Positions 44,565 through 54,061 of a stretch of DNA of 64,000 nucleotides are shown piece by piece. Within the stretch, counting starts at the first letter, position 1, and each line of letters begins with the position of its first letter. The notes beneath the pieces were generated by a model. That model was not told the DNA's origin. It searched no databases and was given only the letters and a program-made list of their open reading frames with translations. Both the position numbers and the translations under genes were made by a program. Source of the DNA: Saccharothrix espanaensis DSM 44229. Lineage in GTDB: Bacteria; Actinomycetota; Actinomycetes; Mycobacteriales; Pseudonocardiaceae. The stretch is taken from positions 3,100,001-3,164,000 of the forward strand of contig NC_019673.1 in the NCBI RefSeq assembly GCF_000328705.1, in the 5' to 3' direction.

Positions 44565-45413
44565 TCAGCGCAGGTCCGTCGCGCGGGTGCCGATGTCCAG
44601 GAATTGGACGATCGAGGTGATGTCGGCGTTGTAGACGAACCCCCGGGTGGTTTCGGTGGCCGCCACGCCCTGCTGGAGCGCGTAGAAGCGCATGTGCGGC
44701 GGCAGGACGCTGGACATGCCGAACAGGGAACGCGCGTAGGCGTCGGGAAGGCCCAGGTCGGAGTCCGGGAAGGTGACCGGGACGGCGGTGCCCGCGGAGA
44801 CGTGCAGGTTGAACAGCAGCGCCGCGCCGTCGGCACTGACGTGGGTCTGAACGGACCAGGCGGCACTGGTCGGGTCGCCGTCGGTGGACTCGCCGTCGGT
44901 CAGGTTGAGCACGATCGGCGGGAAGCAGTCGGGGTGGCGCCGCACCCAGTCCGCGACCAGCTCCCCGGCCCGCGCCAGCGCCCGGTTCATCGGGGTCGCG
45001 CCGTTGGCCACCGGGTCCACCCAGACCGGGAAGCTGGTGCTGGTCTCGACCAGCCCGCCGGCCCCGTCGGGGACCTTCTTGAGCCGCTTCTCCACCCGGG
45101 CCGGCCGGTCCGCCACCTGGCTCAGCGGCACCAGCTCCCGGCCGGCGAGCGGCCCGGTGAAGGCGGAGCCGACGGTGTGCCCGTAGCCGATGGCGGCGAT
45201 GTGGAAGTAGTCCCGGACGCCTTCCTCCTTCGCGCACTTCACGCTCAGTTCGGCGAGCAGCCGGTTGATGGCGTCGGCGACCACGTCCGCCTTGCGCTGC
45301 TGCGCGCCGCCGCCGATCGGGTCGCTCATCGACGCGGACTGGTCGATCAGGAACACGATGCAGGACGGGTTGGCCCGACTGATCTCGGCTGCGTATGTCA
45401 CCTGGACGTCCAC
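44565..45413 (-). CDS. TerY-like von Willebrand factor A protein
   Basis: A 282-residue VWA protein. The MIDAS metal site is intact: D24-Q-S26-A-S28 (DQSAS), a Thr in NGATPMNRAL and an Asp in LNLTDGES. It begins with GTG (45413); a second GTG four codons later at 45401 has a comparable ribosome site. It is first in the operon VWA, phosphatase, kinase, which is the TerY-P arrangement linked to tellurite/stress and proposed for phage defence. It is likely a phosphoprotein or adaptor. Upstream is a long leader without another gene. Confidence 0.92.
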   Translation of the reverse strand: MDVQVTYAAEISRANPSCIVFLIDQSASMSDPIGGGAQQRKADVVADAINRLLAELSVKCAKEEGVRDYFHIAAIGYGHTVGSAFTGPLAGRELVPLSQVADRPARVEKRLKKVPDGAGGLVETSTSFPVWVDPVANGATPMNRALARAGELVADWVRRHPDCFPPIVLNLTDGESTDGDPTSAAWSVQTHVSADGAALLFNLHVSAGTAVPVTFPDSDLGLPDAYARSLFGMSSVLPPHMRFYALQQGVAATETTRGFVYNADITSIVQFLDIGTRATDLR

Positions 45414-46180
45414 CTCTCACACGACCGCCCGGTGCGGTGCCGGGCTCGCCGCCCTGGGCCGGTACTACGCTCTGTTAACACCCGTGAACACGGATCGTCA
45501 CCTGAAACTGCGACGGATGTGTTCGCCGAAAGGGTGTTGATCACCCGAAATGTTAGCGTCCTCCAGATTCGTCCGGTCGTGTGGTCACCGTGCGTCCACC
45601 GTCCGGCGCAGCCGAGGGCGCTCGTCGCCCGGACGCGCTGCTGCGGCGGCGCGGTCCGGGTGCGTCTCAACCGGCCGCTGTCCTGCGGAGACCCGTGAAC
45701 GGGCGGCCACGCGGTGTGCACGCCCGGCGGCCGGGGTTTCGCGGGTCGCGGGCCGCGGTCGCCGATTGAGACCGGCGGACCACCCGGGACGTGCGGAACC
45801 CGTGTTGTGCGGAGGCCGGATCGTGGTCTTTTCCGTATCAGCACGGGCCGCGCGGCAGGAGGGTCGCTCACATTCAGGGGTGGCCGGGCAGGTGGCCGGG
45901 TTATTCCGGGTGACCGGGATAATATGGCGAACCGTGACCGGGTAGTTCTTGTGACGTGAGCCGTTCGGCGCTCTGCGGGCTACTCCTAGGCAAATAGTGT
46001 TTCGCACGAATCGCGGTACCCGTGCCCGAACCGCGCTGTCTACATTATTCGAGGTATGTCCCGGGTTCCTCGGACGGAGGCGCGGCGGAGGTGCCCGGAA
46101 GGGCGCCTGTCCGCCTCGTCCGGGGCCGGAAATGTGGTGGCCGAGTTGATCTGAATGGCCGCCGTGGTGCTTCCGGCGTT
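45414..46180. other. about 770-nt gap between divergent TerY-P and polysaccharide loci
   Basis: No gene is convincing; short frames here have no ribosome site or codon signal. The stretch has lower G+C patches, including GTTAACAC...GTGAACAC around 45475-45492 and the inverted repeat GGGTG/CACCC around 45533-45547. These might contain control sites for the divergent TerY-P operon. An AT-rich GATAATATGG is near 45918-45927. No promoter meets good spacing. Confidence 0.35.
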
Positions 46181-46262
46181 GGCCCCCAAGCCGCGAGGGT
46201 GGGCCGGAGAAGATGGTCGAGAGAGTCCTCGTGGACTCCCTGGCAAACCGCAACGGTGCGGG
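46181..46262 (+). promoter_or_regulatory. structured leader of the first Agd3-like gene
   Basis: Three successive hairpins lie just ahead of the gene: GGCCC/GGGCC arms (46181 and 46205 region), GAGTCC at 46223-46228 with GGACTC at 46233-46238, and CCGC with GCGG around 46248-46262. A GGCAAACC stretch joins the last two. This looks like a folded RNA leader and could be a riboswitch, but it lacks the conserved core I would require for c-di-GMP, SAM or cobalamin classes. Confidence 0.32.
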
Positions 46263-46290
46263 ATTCCGTGCTACCTGAAAGGGTTATGCC

Positions 46291-48396
46291 TTGGTTTCGA
46301 ATACTGTTGGTTCGAAGCGGCTGGGGTCATTTCTGGCGACGCTCGTCGTCGTGGCCGCCGGGCTGCTCCCGGCCGCGGGCGTCGCCGCCGCGGAGGGCGG
46401 CCGGCACCACCGGCACGGCCTCGTCCTGGGCGAGGTCGCCCGCCCGAAGCCGGCCAGACCCACGCCCACCGTCGAACGTGACGGTCCCATCGCGCCGGTC
46501 GCCCACGCGCCGGCCCTGCTCCCCGCCGACAAGGTCGCGCTGCGCCCGCTGGTGATCGGCCTGGACGCCGCGGACTTCGGCCTGCCCACCTGGAAGGCCG
46601 TGCTGGACCGGACCGGGTCCCCCTACGACGTCCTGCTGGCCAAGTCCGAGCCGCTGACCCCGGCCCGGCTGGTCAACGCGGACGGCACCGGCCGCTACAG
46701 CGCCATCCTGCTCACCGACAACGCCCTGCTGCACCCCAACGGGTCGGGCGACTACGTCAGCGCGTTCGACACCACCGAGTGGCGGACGCTGTGGGGCTAC
46801 GAGGCGGCCTTCCGGGTCCGCCAGGCCTCGCTGTTCACCTCCTGGGGGACCTTCCCCGAGGACTACTGCCTGCGGCCCGGCGTCGAGGGCGGTTCCACCG
46901 AGAAGTTCAGCGCCAAGCTGACCGACGCCGGCGGCAAGCTGTTCGACTACCTCAAGCCGACGGCGACCGTCCCGATCACCGACTCGTACGTCTACCGGTC
47001 GGTCCTGGCCCCGGGCTGCGCGGCCGAACCGCTGCTCAAGATCGGCGACTACGTGGTCGGCGTGACCAGCACGTCGACCGACGGGCGCGAGCGGGCGGCG
47101 CTGACCTTCACCTCCGACCAGTACCTGGCGCAGACCGACCTGCTCGGCTACGGCCTGCTGCGCTGGGCCACCCGGGGCGTGCTGCTGGGCGAGTCCCGGC
47201 ACTGGATCAACGTCGACGTCGACGACCTGTTCAACTTCACCGACCACCTGTACCCGGACGGGCACCTGGAGACCGACCCGGGCTACCGGATGACCGGGGC
47301 CGACATCGCGTCCAGCGAGGCCCAGCAACGGGCGCTGCGCTCGTCGCCGATGGCCGCCGGCTTCACCCTCAACCTGCCCTACAACGGCAGCGGGGTCGAT
47401 GACGAGGCACCGTCGCAGTGCGAGGACGCCGACACGCCGGACCCGTTGACCAGCTACTCCCGCTGCCTGTCGCGCAGCTTCCGCTGGCTCAACCACACGG
47501 TGAACCACCCGGAGCTCAACTTCACCGACTACGACACCGCCCGGGACGAGATCGAGGACAACCTGGACATCGGCCGCGACATCGGGCTGACCGTGCCGAC
47601 CGACGTGCTCAAGACGCCGGCCTACTCGGGCCTGGGCGTGTACAACCCGAACCCGGATGCCCCGGACACCGACCCGCCGACGGACTTCGGCCTGGCCAAG
47701 TCCAACAAGTCCATGCTCGACGCGGCCTACGACGTCGGCGTGCGGTACCTGCACGGCAACATGTCGTTCCCCAGCCACGTGCCGAGCTGCTTCAACTGCG
47801 GCATCAAGCACCCGCTGCGCCCGGAGCTGCTCGTCGTGCCGGACTGGCCGACCAACATCGGCTACCACACCACCGCGCCCGCCGAGCAGACGTTGTTCTA
47901 CAACAGCTTCTACGGGCCCAAGGGCAAGTTCCCCTTCCACGACCACGACCTGAGCTACACCGAGATGGTCGACTACGAGGCCGAGGTCGCGCTGCACCAC
48001 GTGATGTCCGGTTCGGCCTACGCGCACACGCTGCACCAGGGCAACCTGCGGCAGTACGCATCCGGCCGCAACCTCACCTTCGACTGGCTGAAGGTGGTCG
48101 TGGCCAAGTACAGCGAGCGCTACCAGGTGCCGCTGCGCAACCCGGACTGGCCGGCGCTCGCGAGGTACGTGCAGGCGCGCACCCAGCACCACGCCGAGAT
48201 CACCGCGAAGCGTGATCCGGTGTGGAACAAGTCCGACAACACCATCACGTTCACCCCGGCCACCACCGGGTCGCTGTTCCTGACCGGCGCGACCGCGCCG
48301 TCGGGGGAGACCGACCGCTACGGCACCGACCGCATCACGCGGGTGCCGATCAAGGCGGGCGCCCGGGTCGTGGCCACGGCGGTCCCGCGGCGATGA
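46291..48396 (+). CDS. Agd3-like secreted polysaccharide deacetylase (copy 1)
   Basis: A 701-residue exported protein resembling fungal Agd3, the galactosaminogalactan deacetylase. It starts with TTG 46291, with GAAAGGG seven bases upstream; the nearby ATG 46286 is out of frame. After the signal peptide (about 1-35) an N-terminal carbohydrate-binding region (about 85-290) precedes the deacetylase fold. Metal-site motifs are VDVDDLFNF (Asp-311, Asp-312) and HTVNH (His-402, His-406), with LKTPAYSGLG and GNMSFPSHVPSC later. It would remove acetyl groups from N-acetylgalactosamine or similar residues at the surface. Its stop overlaps the next ATG. Confidence 0.85.
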   Translation: MVSNTVGSKRLGSFLATLVVVAAGLLPAAGVAAAEGGRHHRHGLVLGEVARPKPARPTPTVERDGPIAPVAHAPALLPADKVALRPLVIGLDAADFGLPTWKAVLDRTGSPYDVLLAKSEPLTPARLVNADGTGRYSAILLTDNALLHPNGSGDYVSAFDTTEWRTLWGYEAAFRVRQASLFTSWGTFPEDYCLRPGVEGGSTEKFSAKLTDAGGKLFDYLKPTATVPITDSYVYRSVLAPGCAAEPLLKIGDYVVGVTSTSTDGRERAALTFTSDQYLAQTDLLGYGLLRWATRGVLLGESRHWINVDVDDLFNFTDHLYPDGHLETDPGYRMTGADIASSEAQQRALRSSPMAAGFTLNLPYNGSGVDDEAPSQCEDADTPDPLTSYSRCLSRSFRWLNHTVNHPELNFTDYDTARDEIEDNLDIGRDIGLTVPTDVLKTPAYSGLGVYNPNPDAPDTDPPTDFGLAKSNKSMLDAAYDVGVRYLHGNMSFPSHVPSCFNCGIKHPLRPELLVVPDWPTNIGYHTTAPAEQTLFYNSFYGPKGKFPFHDHDLSYTEMVDYEAEVALHHVMSGSAYAHTLHQGNLRQYASGRNLTFDWLKVVVAKYSERYQVPLRNPDWPALARYVQARTQHHAEITAKRDPVWNKSDNTITFTPATTGSLFLTGATAPSGETDRYGTDRITRVPIKAGARVVATAVPRR

Positions 48397-50486
48397 ACCG
48401 ATTACGGCCCGGTTCCGCTCCGCACGTCCCGCTGCTGATGGTCGTCGCACTGCTGATCACAGCGATCACCCTGACGAGTCCGGCCATCGACGACGGTTCG
48501 GGCGGAGCGGAACCGGTGCCCGTGCCGGTTCCCGTCGCCGTCAAGAAGGAGGTCCCGGTGCGAGTCGCGGACGAGGGCGTCGCGCGGCGGGGCGAACTGG
48601 TGGCGCTGCGGCAGCTCGTGATCGCCACCGGGCCGGACGACTTCGGCCTGGGCACCTGGCGTTCGGTGCTGGACCGCTTCGGCACGCCCTACGACGTGCT
48701 GCTCGCGGGCTCCGAGCCGGTCACGCCGCAACGCCTCACCACCCCGGAGGGCGTCGGCCGGTACAACGCGATCCTGCTCACCAACAACGCCCTGCTCCGC
48801 GAGGGGCCCGCCGGGCAGTTCACCTCGGCACTCGACGGTCCGCAGTGGACCGCGCTGTGGGACTACGAGCGGACCTACCGGGTGCGGCAGGTCGCGCTGA
48901 ACACGGCCGCGGGCACCGAGCCCGAGGACCACTGCCTGCGCGCCCGGAGCGAGGTGGCGGTGGAGGGCACGCCCGTGCCGCTCGCGCTGACCGACGCCGG
49001 CCGCGAGGTGTTCGACCACCTGAACCCGGACGTGCGCATCCCGCTCACCGGGTCCTACCTGTACCGCACGGGCCTGGCCCCGGGCTGCACCGCCGAACCC
49101 CTGCTGACCGCCGGGGACGACGTGGTCGCGGTGCTCTCGCGCGCGCCGGACGGCCGGGAACGGCTCGCGCTCACCTTCTCCACCGGCGTGGGCTCGGTCC
49201 CGGAGCTGCTGCTGGGCCGGGGACTGCTCCGCTGGGCGACCAGGGGGGTGCTGCTCGGCGAGCAGCGGCACTGGTTCTCGGTGGACGTGGACGACTGGTT
49301 CAACGTGACCATGCGGAAGTACCCGGACGGTCGCACCGGCCTGTACCGGCTCGACGGCCGGGACGCCGTCGCGGCCGCCGCCGCGCAGGACGAGCTGGCG
49401 CGCCGACACCCGCAGGCCGGGGAGTTCCGGCTCAACCTGCCCTACAACGGCAGCCGGCTGGACGCCGGCGCGCCCGCCACGTGCGAGGACACCGGCAGTC
49501 CGGACTCGCTCAGCGGCTGCTCCAAGTTCCTGGTCGACGAGTTCCGGTGGGTCAACCACACCGCGAACCACCCGCAGATGAACGACACCACCTACGCGGT
49601 CAACCGGGCGGAGATCGAGCGGAACCTGGAGTTCGCGGCCGCGGCCGGGATCCCGGTGCCGCCGACCGTGCTCAAGACGCCCGAGTACTCCGGCCTGGGC
49701 GTCTACCACCCGGACCGGGCCGACCTGTCGGGCCCGCCGACCGACCACGGGCTGGGCGGGTCCAACCAGGCCCTGCTCGACGCCGCGCGCGACCTGGGCG
49801 TGAAGTACGTGCAGGGCAACATGTCCTTCGCCGGGCACCGGCCGCCCTGCTTCAACTGCGGCGTGGCCCACCCGCTGCGCCCCGAGGTGTTCGTGGTGCC
49901 GGACTGGCCGACGTCGATCGCGTTCGAGGCGACCGAGCCCGCCGAGCAGACCGCGCTGTTCAACGCCGCCTACGGGCGGGCCGGCACCGACCCGGAGCAC
50001 GGCGACCGGGACCTGACCTACGAGGAGATCATCGAGACCGAAGCCGAGATCGCCGCGCAGCACCTGATGAACGGGTCGGTCTACGCGCACACCCTGCACC
50101 AGGGCAACGTGCGCGAGTACCGGCCCGGACACAGCCTCACCTTCGACTGGGTCGGAGCGACGGTCGCGAAGTACTCCGCCTACTTCGCGGTGCCGTTGAA
50201 GAACCCCGACTGGGTGTCGCTGGCCGGGTACGTGGAGGCGCGCACCGCGCACTTCGCGGAACTGGCCGCGCGCCACGACGCGGTCTGGAACCGGGTCACC
50301 GGGACCGTCGCCTACACGCCCGCCGCGACCGGCGCGCTGTTCGTGACGGGCCTGGAGACCCGCCCGGCGACCGAAGCCGACCAGCGGTCGGCGGACGAGG
50401 CGGAAACCTACGGATCGGACACCGTGTCCCGGGTCGGCCTGACCGCCGGGGACCGCGTCGTCCTGAAGACGAGACCCGCCGCATGA
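48393..50486 (+). CDS. Agd3-like secreted polysaccharide deacetylase (copy 2)
   Basis: A 697-residue paralogue of the gene before it and translationally coupled to it (ATGA). The N-terminus has a hydrophobic segment (about residues 13-32) that may serve as signal or anchor, then a Pro-Val linker (VPVPVPVAVKKEVPV). Metal motifs are VDVDDWFNV (Asp-300, Asp-301) and HTANH (His-389, His-393). Conserved downstream sequence includes LKTPEYSGLGVY, CFNCGVAHPLRPE and VYAHTLHQGN. The different membrane end and linker suggest one copy is released and one stays at the surface. Both act on the polymer made by the following GT. Confidence 0.85.
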   Translation: MNRLRPGSAPHVPLLMVVALLITAITLTSPAIDDGSGGAEPVPVPVPVAVKKEVPVRVADEGVARRGELVALRQLVIATGPDDFGLGTWRSVLDRFGTPYDVLLAGSEPVTPQRLTTPEGVGRYNAILLTNNALLREGPAGQFTSALDGPQWTALWDYERTYRVRQVALNTAAGTEPEDHCLRARSEVAVEGTPVPLALTDAGREVFDHLNPDVRIPLTGSYLYRTGLAPGCTAEPLLTAGDDVVAVLSRAPDGRERLALTFSTGVGSVPELLLGRGLLRWATRGVLLGEQRHWFSVDVDDWFNVTMRKYPDGRTGLYRLDGRDAVAAAAAQDELARRHPQAGEFRLNLPYNGSRLDAGAPATCEDTGSPDSLSGCSKFLVDEFRWVNHTANHPQMNDTTYAVNRAEIERNLEFAAAAGIPVPPTVLKTPEYSGLGVYHPDRADLSGPPTDHGLGGSNQALLDAARDLGVKYVQGNMSFAGHRPPCFNCGVAHPLRPEVFVVPDWPTSIAFEATEPAEQTALFNAAYGRAGTDPEHGDRDLTYEEIIETEAEIAAQHLMNGSVYAHTLHQGNVREYRPGHSLTFDWVGATVAKYSAYFAVPLKNPDWVSLAGYVEARTAHFAELAARHDAVWNRVTGTVAYTPAATGALFVTGLETRPATEADQRSADEAETYGSDTVSRVGLTAGDRVVLKTRPAA

Positions 50487-51943
50487 CGACGTACCAGCTC
50501 CGGCCGCCTACCACGGCCAGACACCTGCCGGACACCCGCACCCGCATCGCGCTCATCTCGGAGGGCACCTACCCCTTCCACCCCGGCGGGGTGAGCCTGT
50601 GGTGCGACCAGCTCGTCCGGGGGATGCCCGAACACGCGTTCACCGTCGTCGCCCTCACCGTCGACGGCACCGAACGCCCGACCTGGCCGTCCCCGGCCAA
50701 CCTGGTGGAGGTGGTGAACCTCCCGCTGTGGGGCAGACGCCGGCGCCACGCGCGCCGGAAACCGAAGGGCTTCGCCGAGATCCACGACGCCTTCCTGCGA
50801 TCGTTCATCCCGCACGCCGAGGGCACGGCCGAGGCGTTCCTGGCCGCGCTGCGCCGGATGTTCGACGCGGCGCGCACAGCGGACGTCGGCGCGGCCCTGG
50901 TGTCCAACGACGCGGTGTCGAGGATCGTCGACGTGACCGCCGAGGCGCACGGGGAACCGTTGCCGCTACAGGACGCGGTCGTCGTGGCCGACCTCCTGGA
51001 GCACATGCTGCGGCCGTTGTTCCACCCGCCGATCAAGGTCGACGTGTGCCACCTCGCGATGAACGGGCTCAGCGCGCTGGTGGGCCTGGCGGCGAAGTGG
51101 GCGCACGGAACCCCGATGCTCATGTCGGAGCACGGCGTGTACCTCCGGGAGCGCTACCTGGCCGCGGTGAAGGAGGACCTGCCGCAACGGGTCAAGAAGA
51201 TCCTGCTCGCCTTCCACCGCGCGCTGGCCGGCGCGGCGTACCTGAGCTGCGACATGCTCGCCCCGCACTCGGGCTACAACCGCCGCTGGCAGCTGAGGAA
51301 CGGGGCCGACGAGTCGCGGATGAGCACCATGTACAACGGCATCGACCCGGAGGACTTCCCGCAGGCGCCGGGCGAACCGGACGTGCCGACGATCGTGTTC
51401 GTCGGCCGCATCGACCCGCTCAAGGACCTGCACACGCTGATCCGGGCGTTCCGGGTGGTCCGCACCGAGGTGCCCGACGCCCGGCTGCGGATGTTCGGCC
51501 CGGTCACCGTCGCCAACGAGGGCTACCACGCGGGCTGCGTCCGGCTGGTCGAGGAGCTCGGCCTGACCGACTCGGCGGTGTTCGAGGGCCGGGTGCCCAA
51601 CCAGGTCGACGCCTACCACGCCGGCCACGTCGTCGCGCTGACCAGCATCTCGGAGGGCTTCCCGTTCTCGCTCGTGGAGGCGATGTCGACCGGCCGGCCG
51701 CCGGTCTGCACGAACGTCGGGGGCGTGCCGGAAGCGGTGGGGGACGCCGGTTTCGTCGTGCCGCCGCGTGACCACGAGGCGGTCGCGCGGGCCTGCGTCC
51801 GGCTGCTGGCCGACGGCGGGCTGCGCCGCCGGCTCGGCGACCTGGCGCGGCAGCGGGTGCTGGAGCACTTCACCCTGCAACGCTGGAACGACAGCTACCA
51901 GGCCCGGTACGCCGAACTGGTGCTCGTCGGGAGGTCGGGATGA
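50483..51943 (+). CDS. PelF-like GT4-family glycosyltransferase
   Basis: A 486-residue cytoplasmic glycosyltransferase. The N-terminal half has the PelF/DUF3492-style opening EGTYPFHPGGVSLWCDQL and MPEHAFTVVALTVDG. The C-terminal half is GT4: FVGRIDPLKDLHTLI, then SEGFPFSLVEAMSTG with the paired Glu residues, and NVGGVPEAV. PelF polymerises N-acetylgalactosamine/N-acetylglucosamine in Pel biosynthesis; a similar polymerase role is inferred. It is coupled on both sides by ATGA overlaps to the deacetylase and the membrane protein. Confidence 0.9.
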   Translation: MTTYQLRPPTTARHLPDTRTRIALISEGTYPFHPGGVSLWCDQLVRGMPEHAFTVVALTVDGTERPTWPSPANLVEVVNLPLWGRRRRHARRKPKGFAEIHDAFLRSFIPHAEGTAEAFLAALRRMFDAARTADVGAALVSNDAVSRIVDVTAEAHGEPLPLQDAVVVADLLEHMLRPLFHPPIKVDVCHLAMNGLSALVGLAAKWAHGTPMLMSEHGVYLRERYLAAVKEDLPQRVKKILLAFHRALAGAAYLSCDMLAPHSGYNRRWQLRNGADESRMSTMYNGIDPEDFPQAPGEPDVPTIVFVGRIDPLKDLHTLIRAFRVVRTEVPDARLRMFGPVTVANEGYHAGCVRLVEELGLTDSAVFEGRVPNQVDAYHAGHVVALTSISEGFPFSLVEAMSTGRPPVCTNVGGVPEAVGDAGFVVPPRDHEAVARACVRLLADGGLRRRLGDLARQRVLEHFTLQRWNDSYQARYAELVLVGRSG

Positions 51944-53301
51944 CGCTGGAGGAGCTGGTCGGGAACATCCGGCCGCTGCTGCCCGACCCGGTCGACGAGC
52001 TCCAGGTGGCGGCGATGCTGGAGAGCCAGGGCGTCACCGACGAGGCGGCGGTCGCCGAGTACGGCATGGCCGACGTGTTCGAGCTCGCCCACCACGTCTA
52101 CCCGTTGCTCACCCCCGCCGCGCCGGCCGCCGAGCCGCCGCCGGAACCGGCCCGGCCGTGGTGGGCCGACGTCATGCACGGCCTGCTCTACCTGATGCCC
52201 AGCGCCGTCTACCCGGCGGTGTTCGCCGTCCTGGGCGGGCCGGACATGTTGCGCGGCCTGGTCTTCGCCACGACCGCCGGGTGGGTGTGGGGCGCGGGCA
52301 CGAGCTGGATCGGCCACCGGCTGACCGGCGCGGGCGCGACCCGGCTGGCGGCGCGCACCCTGGTGCTGCTCGGCGGCGGCGGGTTCGTGCTGGCCTTCGC
52401 CGGGGCGCTGCTGATCCTGCGCTGGTACGGCGGTGGCGTCGAGCTGGTGCTGTTCGTGCTGGCGCAGACCGGTTTCCAGGTCGCCTCCGGCATCCTGCTG
52501 TTCCACCGCCGGGAGGTGCTGCTGCTGGCGGCCATGCTGCCCGCCTGCCTGGCCGGTGTGATGCACCTGATCTCCGGCTACGCCGAGGAGATGGTCCCGC
52601 CGGTGCTGGTGGCCGGCCTGCTGTCGGTGTCGCTCGCGCTCGTCGCCGGGTACCGGACCGGCCGGGTGCGCGGCAACGACCCCGGCAAGGTCCCGCCGGC
52701 CCGGGTGCTCGCCCTCGGCGCCCTGCCCAGCACGGTGTACGCGGCGCTGTGCGCGGCTTTCCTGCTGCACACCGACGTCCGGTACGTGATGGGGCCGGTC
52801 GACCTCGCGGTGGGCGTCACGCCGCTCGTGGTCGGCATGGGGGCGGTCGAGTGGCGGGTGCACCGGCTGTTCGACCAGGCCGGCGCGCTGCTGCGGCGCT
52901 GCGCGTCACCGGCCCTGTTCGACCGGGCGATGTGGCGGCTGCTGCTGCGCGAACTGGCGACCTGCCTGCTCGTGCTCGGCGCGCTGGCCCTGGTGCTGCT
53001 GTCCGCGCTGAGGGCGGGCGGCGTGCTGACCGTGCACGGCGCGCTCCTGATCGACGCGCACGTCCTGCTCGGCGGCGCGTTCTTCCTCGGCTTCGTCCTC
53101 ATCCGCACCGGCGGCACCGGCCGGGCCACCGCCTGCCTGGCCCTGGTGCTGCCGGTCGACGTGGTGCTGGTGGAGGTCACCGCGGCCGGCCCGGCCCGGT
53201 ACGGCGACGTACCGGTGTTCCTGGGGTGCTGCGCGGCACTGTCGATCCTCCTGCTCACGGCGCTCCGCCGGAGCGTCGGGCAAGTACGGCACTACCGATG
53301 A
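51940..53301 (+). CDS. PelG-like polytopic membrane protein
   Basis: A 453-residue protein with a helical soluble N-terminus (about 1-70) and roughly eleven to twelve membrane helices. This length and layout fit PelG, the probable inner-membrane partner of PelF that moves the polymer out, and its place right after the PelF-like gene supports that. No conserved motif makes the assignment certain. The N-terminal domain (DELQVAAMLESQGVTDEAAV) is unusual for plain flippases and may bind the glycosyltransferase. Confidence 0.7.
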   Translation: MTLEELVGNIRPLLPDPVDELQVAAMLESQGVTDEAAVAEYGMADVFELAHHVYPLLTPAAPAAEPPPEPARPWWADVMHGLLYLMPSAVYPAVFAVLGGPDMLRGLVFATTAGWVWGAGTSWIGHRLTGAGATRLAARTLVLLGGGGFVLAFAGALLILRWYGGGVELVLFVLAQTGFQVASGILLFHRREVLLLAAMLPACLAGVMHLISGYAEEMVPPVLVAGLLSVSLALVAGYRTGRVRGNDPGKVPPARVLALGALPSTVYAALCAAFLLHTDVRYVMGPVDLAVGVTPLVVGMGAVEWRVHRLFDQAGALLRRCASPALFDRAMWRLLLRELATCLLVLGALALVLLSALRAGGVLTVHGALLIDAHVLLGGAFFLGFVLIRTGGTGRATACLALVLPVDVVLVEVTAAGPARYGDVPVFLGCCAALSILLLTALRRSVGQVRHYR

Positions 53302-53317
53302 CAGAAGGGAACCTCGA

Positions 53318-54061
53318 ATGCACGCGGTGATACTCGCCGGTGGTCAGGGAGTGCGACTACGGCCCTACACCACGGCGTTGCCGAAGCCCTTGGTCCCGAT
53401 CGGCGAGGAGTACGCGATCCTCGACATCATCCTGCAACAGTTGCGCGCCCACTCGTTCGACCGCGTCACGCTCGCCATCGGCCACCTCGGATCGCTGATC
53501 CGGGCGTTCGTCGGCGACGGCTCGCGGTGGAACATCGAGGTCGACTACGCGGAGGAGGAGAAACCGCTGTCGACGATCGGCCCCCTGCTCAGCTTCCTGG
53601 ACCGGCTCCCCGAGCAGTTCCTGGTGATGAACGGCGACGTCCTCACCGACCTCGACTACATCGCCCTGCTCGCGCACCACGTCTCCAGCGGGGCGCCGCT
53701 GACCGTGGCCACCTACCGGAGGAAGGTGAAGATCGACTTCGGCACGCTGGAGACCGAGCACGGTCGGATCGTCCACTTCGTGGAGAAGCCGGAACTGTCC
53801 TACGGGGTCAGCATGGGCGTCTACGCGATGTCGCGCGCGACGCTCGAACCGTACCCGGCGGACGTCCCGTTCGGGCTCGACGACCTGGTGCTCGACCTGC
53901 TCGAGCGCGACGCGGGACCGGCCGCGTTCGAGTTCGACGGGTACTGGCTCGACATCGGCCGCCCGGACGACTACGACGAGGCCAACCGGTGCTTCGGGGA
54001 GGTGCGATCGGTGCTGCTGCCCGGAGTGCGGGACGACACCCCGCTCGGAGCCGCGTCGTGA
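53318..54061 (+). CDS. sugar-phosphate nucleotidyltransferase
   Basis: A 247-residue nucleotidyltransferase: GGQGVRLRPYTTALPKPLVP (nucleotide binding, metal binding), NGDVLTDLD (metal-binding Asp) and a VEKPE motif. It makes an NDP-sugar from a sugar-1-phosphate. There is no acetyltransferase domain, so it is not GlmU. In this locus it likely provides activated hexose for the exopolysaccharide. It starts 16 nt after the membrane protein with GAAGGGA in front, and its end overlaps the next GTG. Confidence 0.9.
   Translation: MHAVILAGGQGVRLRPYTTALPKPLVPIGEEYAILDIILQQLRAHSFDRVTLAIGHLGSLIRAFVGDGSRWNIEVDYAEEEKPLSTIGPLLSFLDRLPEQFLVMNGDVLTDLDYIALLAHHVSSGAPLTVATYRRKVKIDFGTLETEHGRIVHFVEKPELSYGVSMGVYAMSRATLEPYPADVPFGLDDLVLDLLERDAGPAAFEFDGYWLDIGRPDDYDEANRCFGEVRSVLLPGVRDDTPLGAAS

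Noticed and set aside
45709..45959. A small plus-strand frame of about 80 codons in the long gap
   Set aside because: There is no ribosome site, the composition is that of random GC-rich frames (Arg and Gly runs), and it ends without any recognisable feature.
46181..46290. c-di-GMP-I riboswitch
   Set aside because: GGCAAACC is present, but the second conserved block with GACGCAAAGC and the receptor helix are missing. SAM-type and cobalamin consensus boxes are also missing, so I list only a folded leader.
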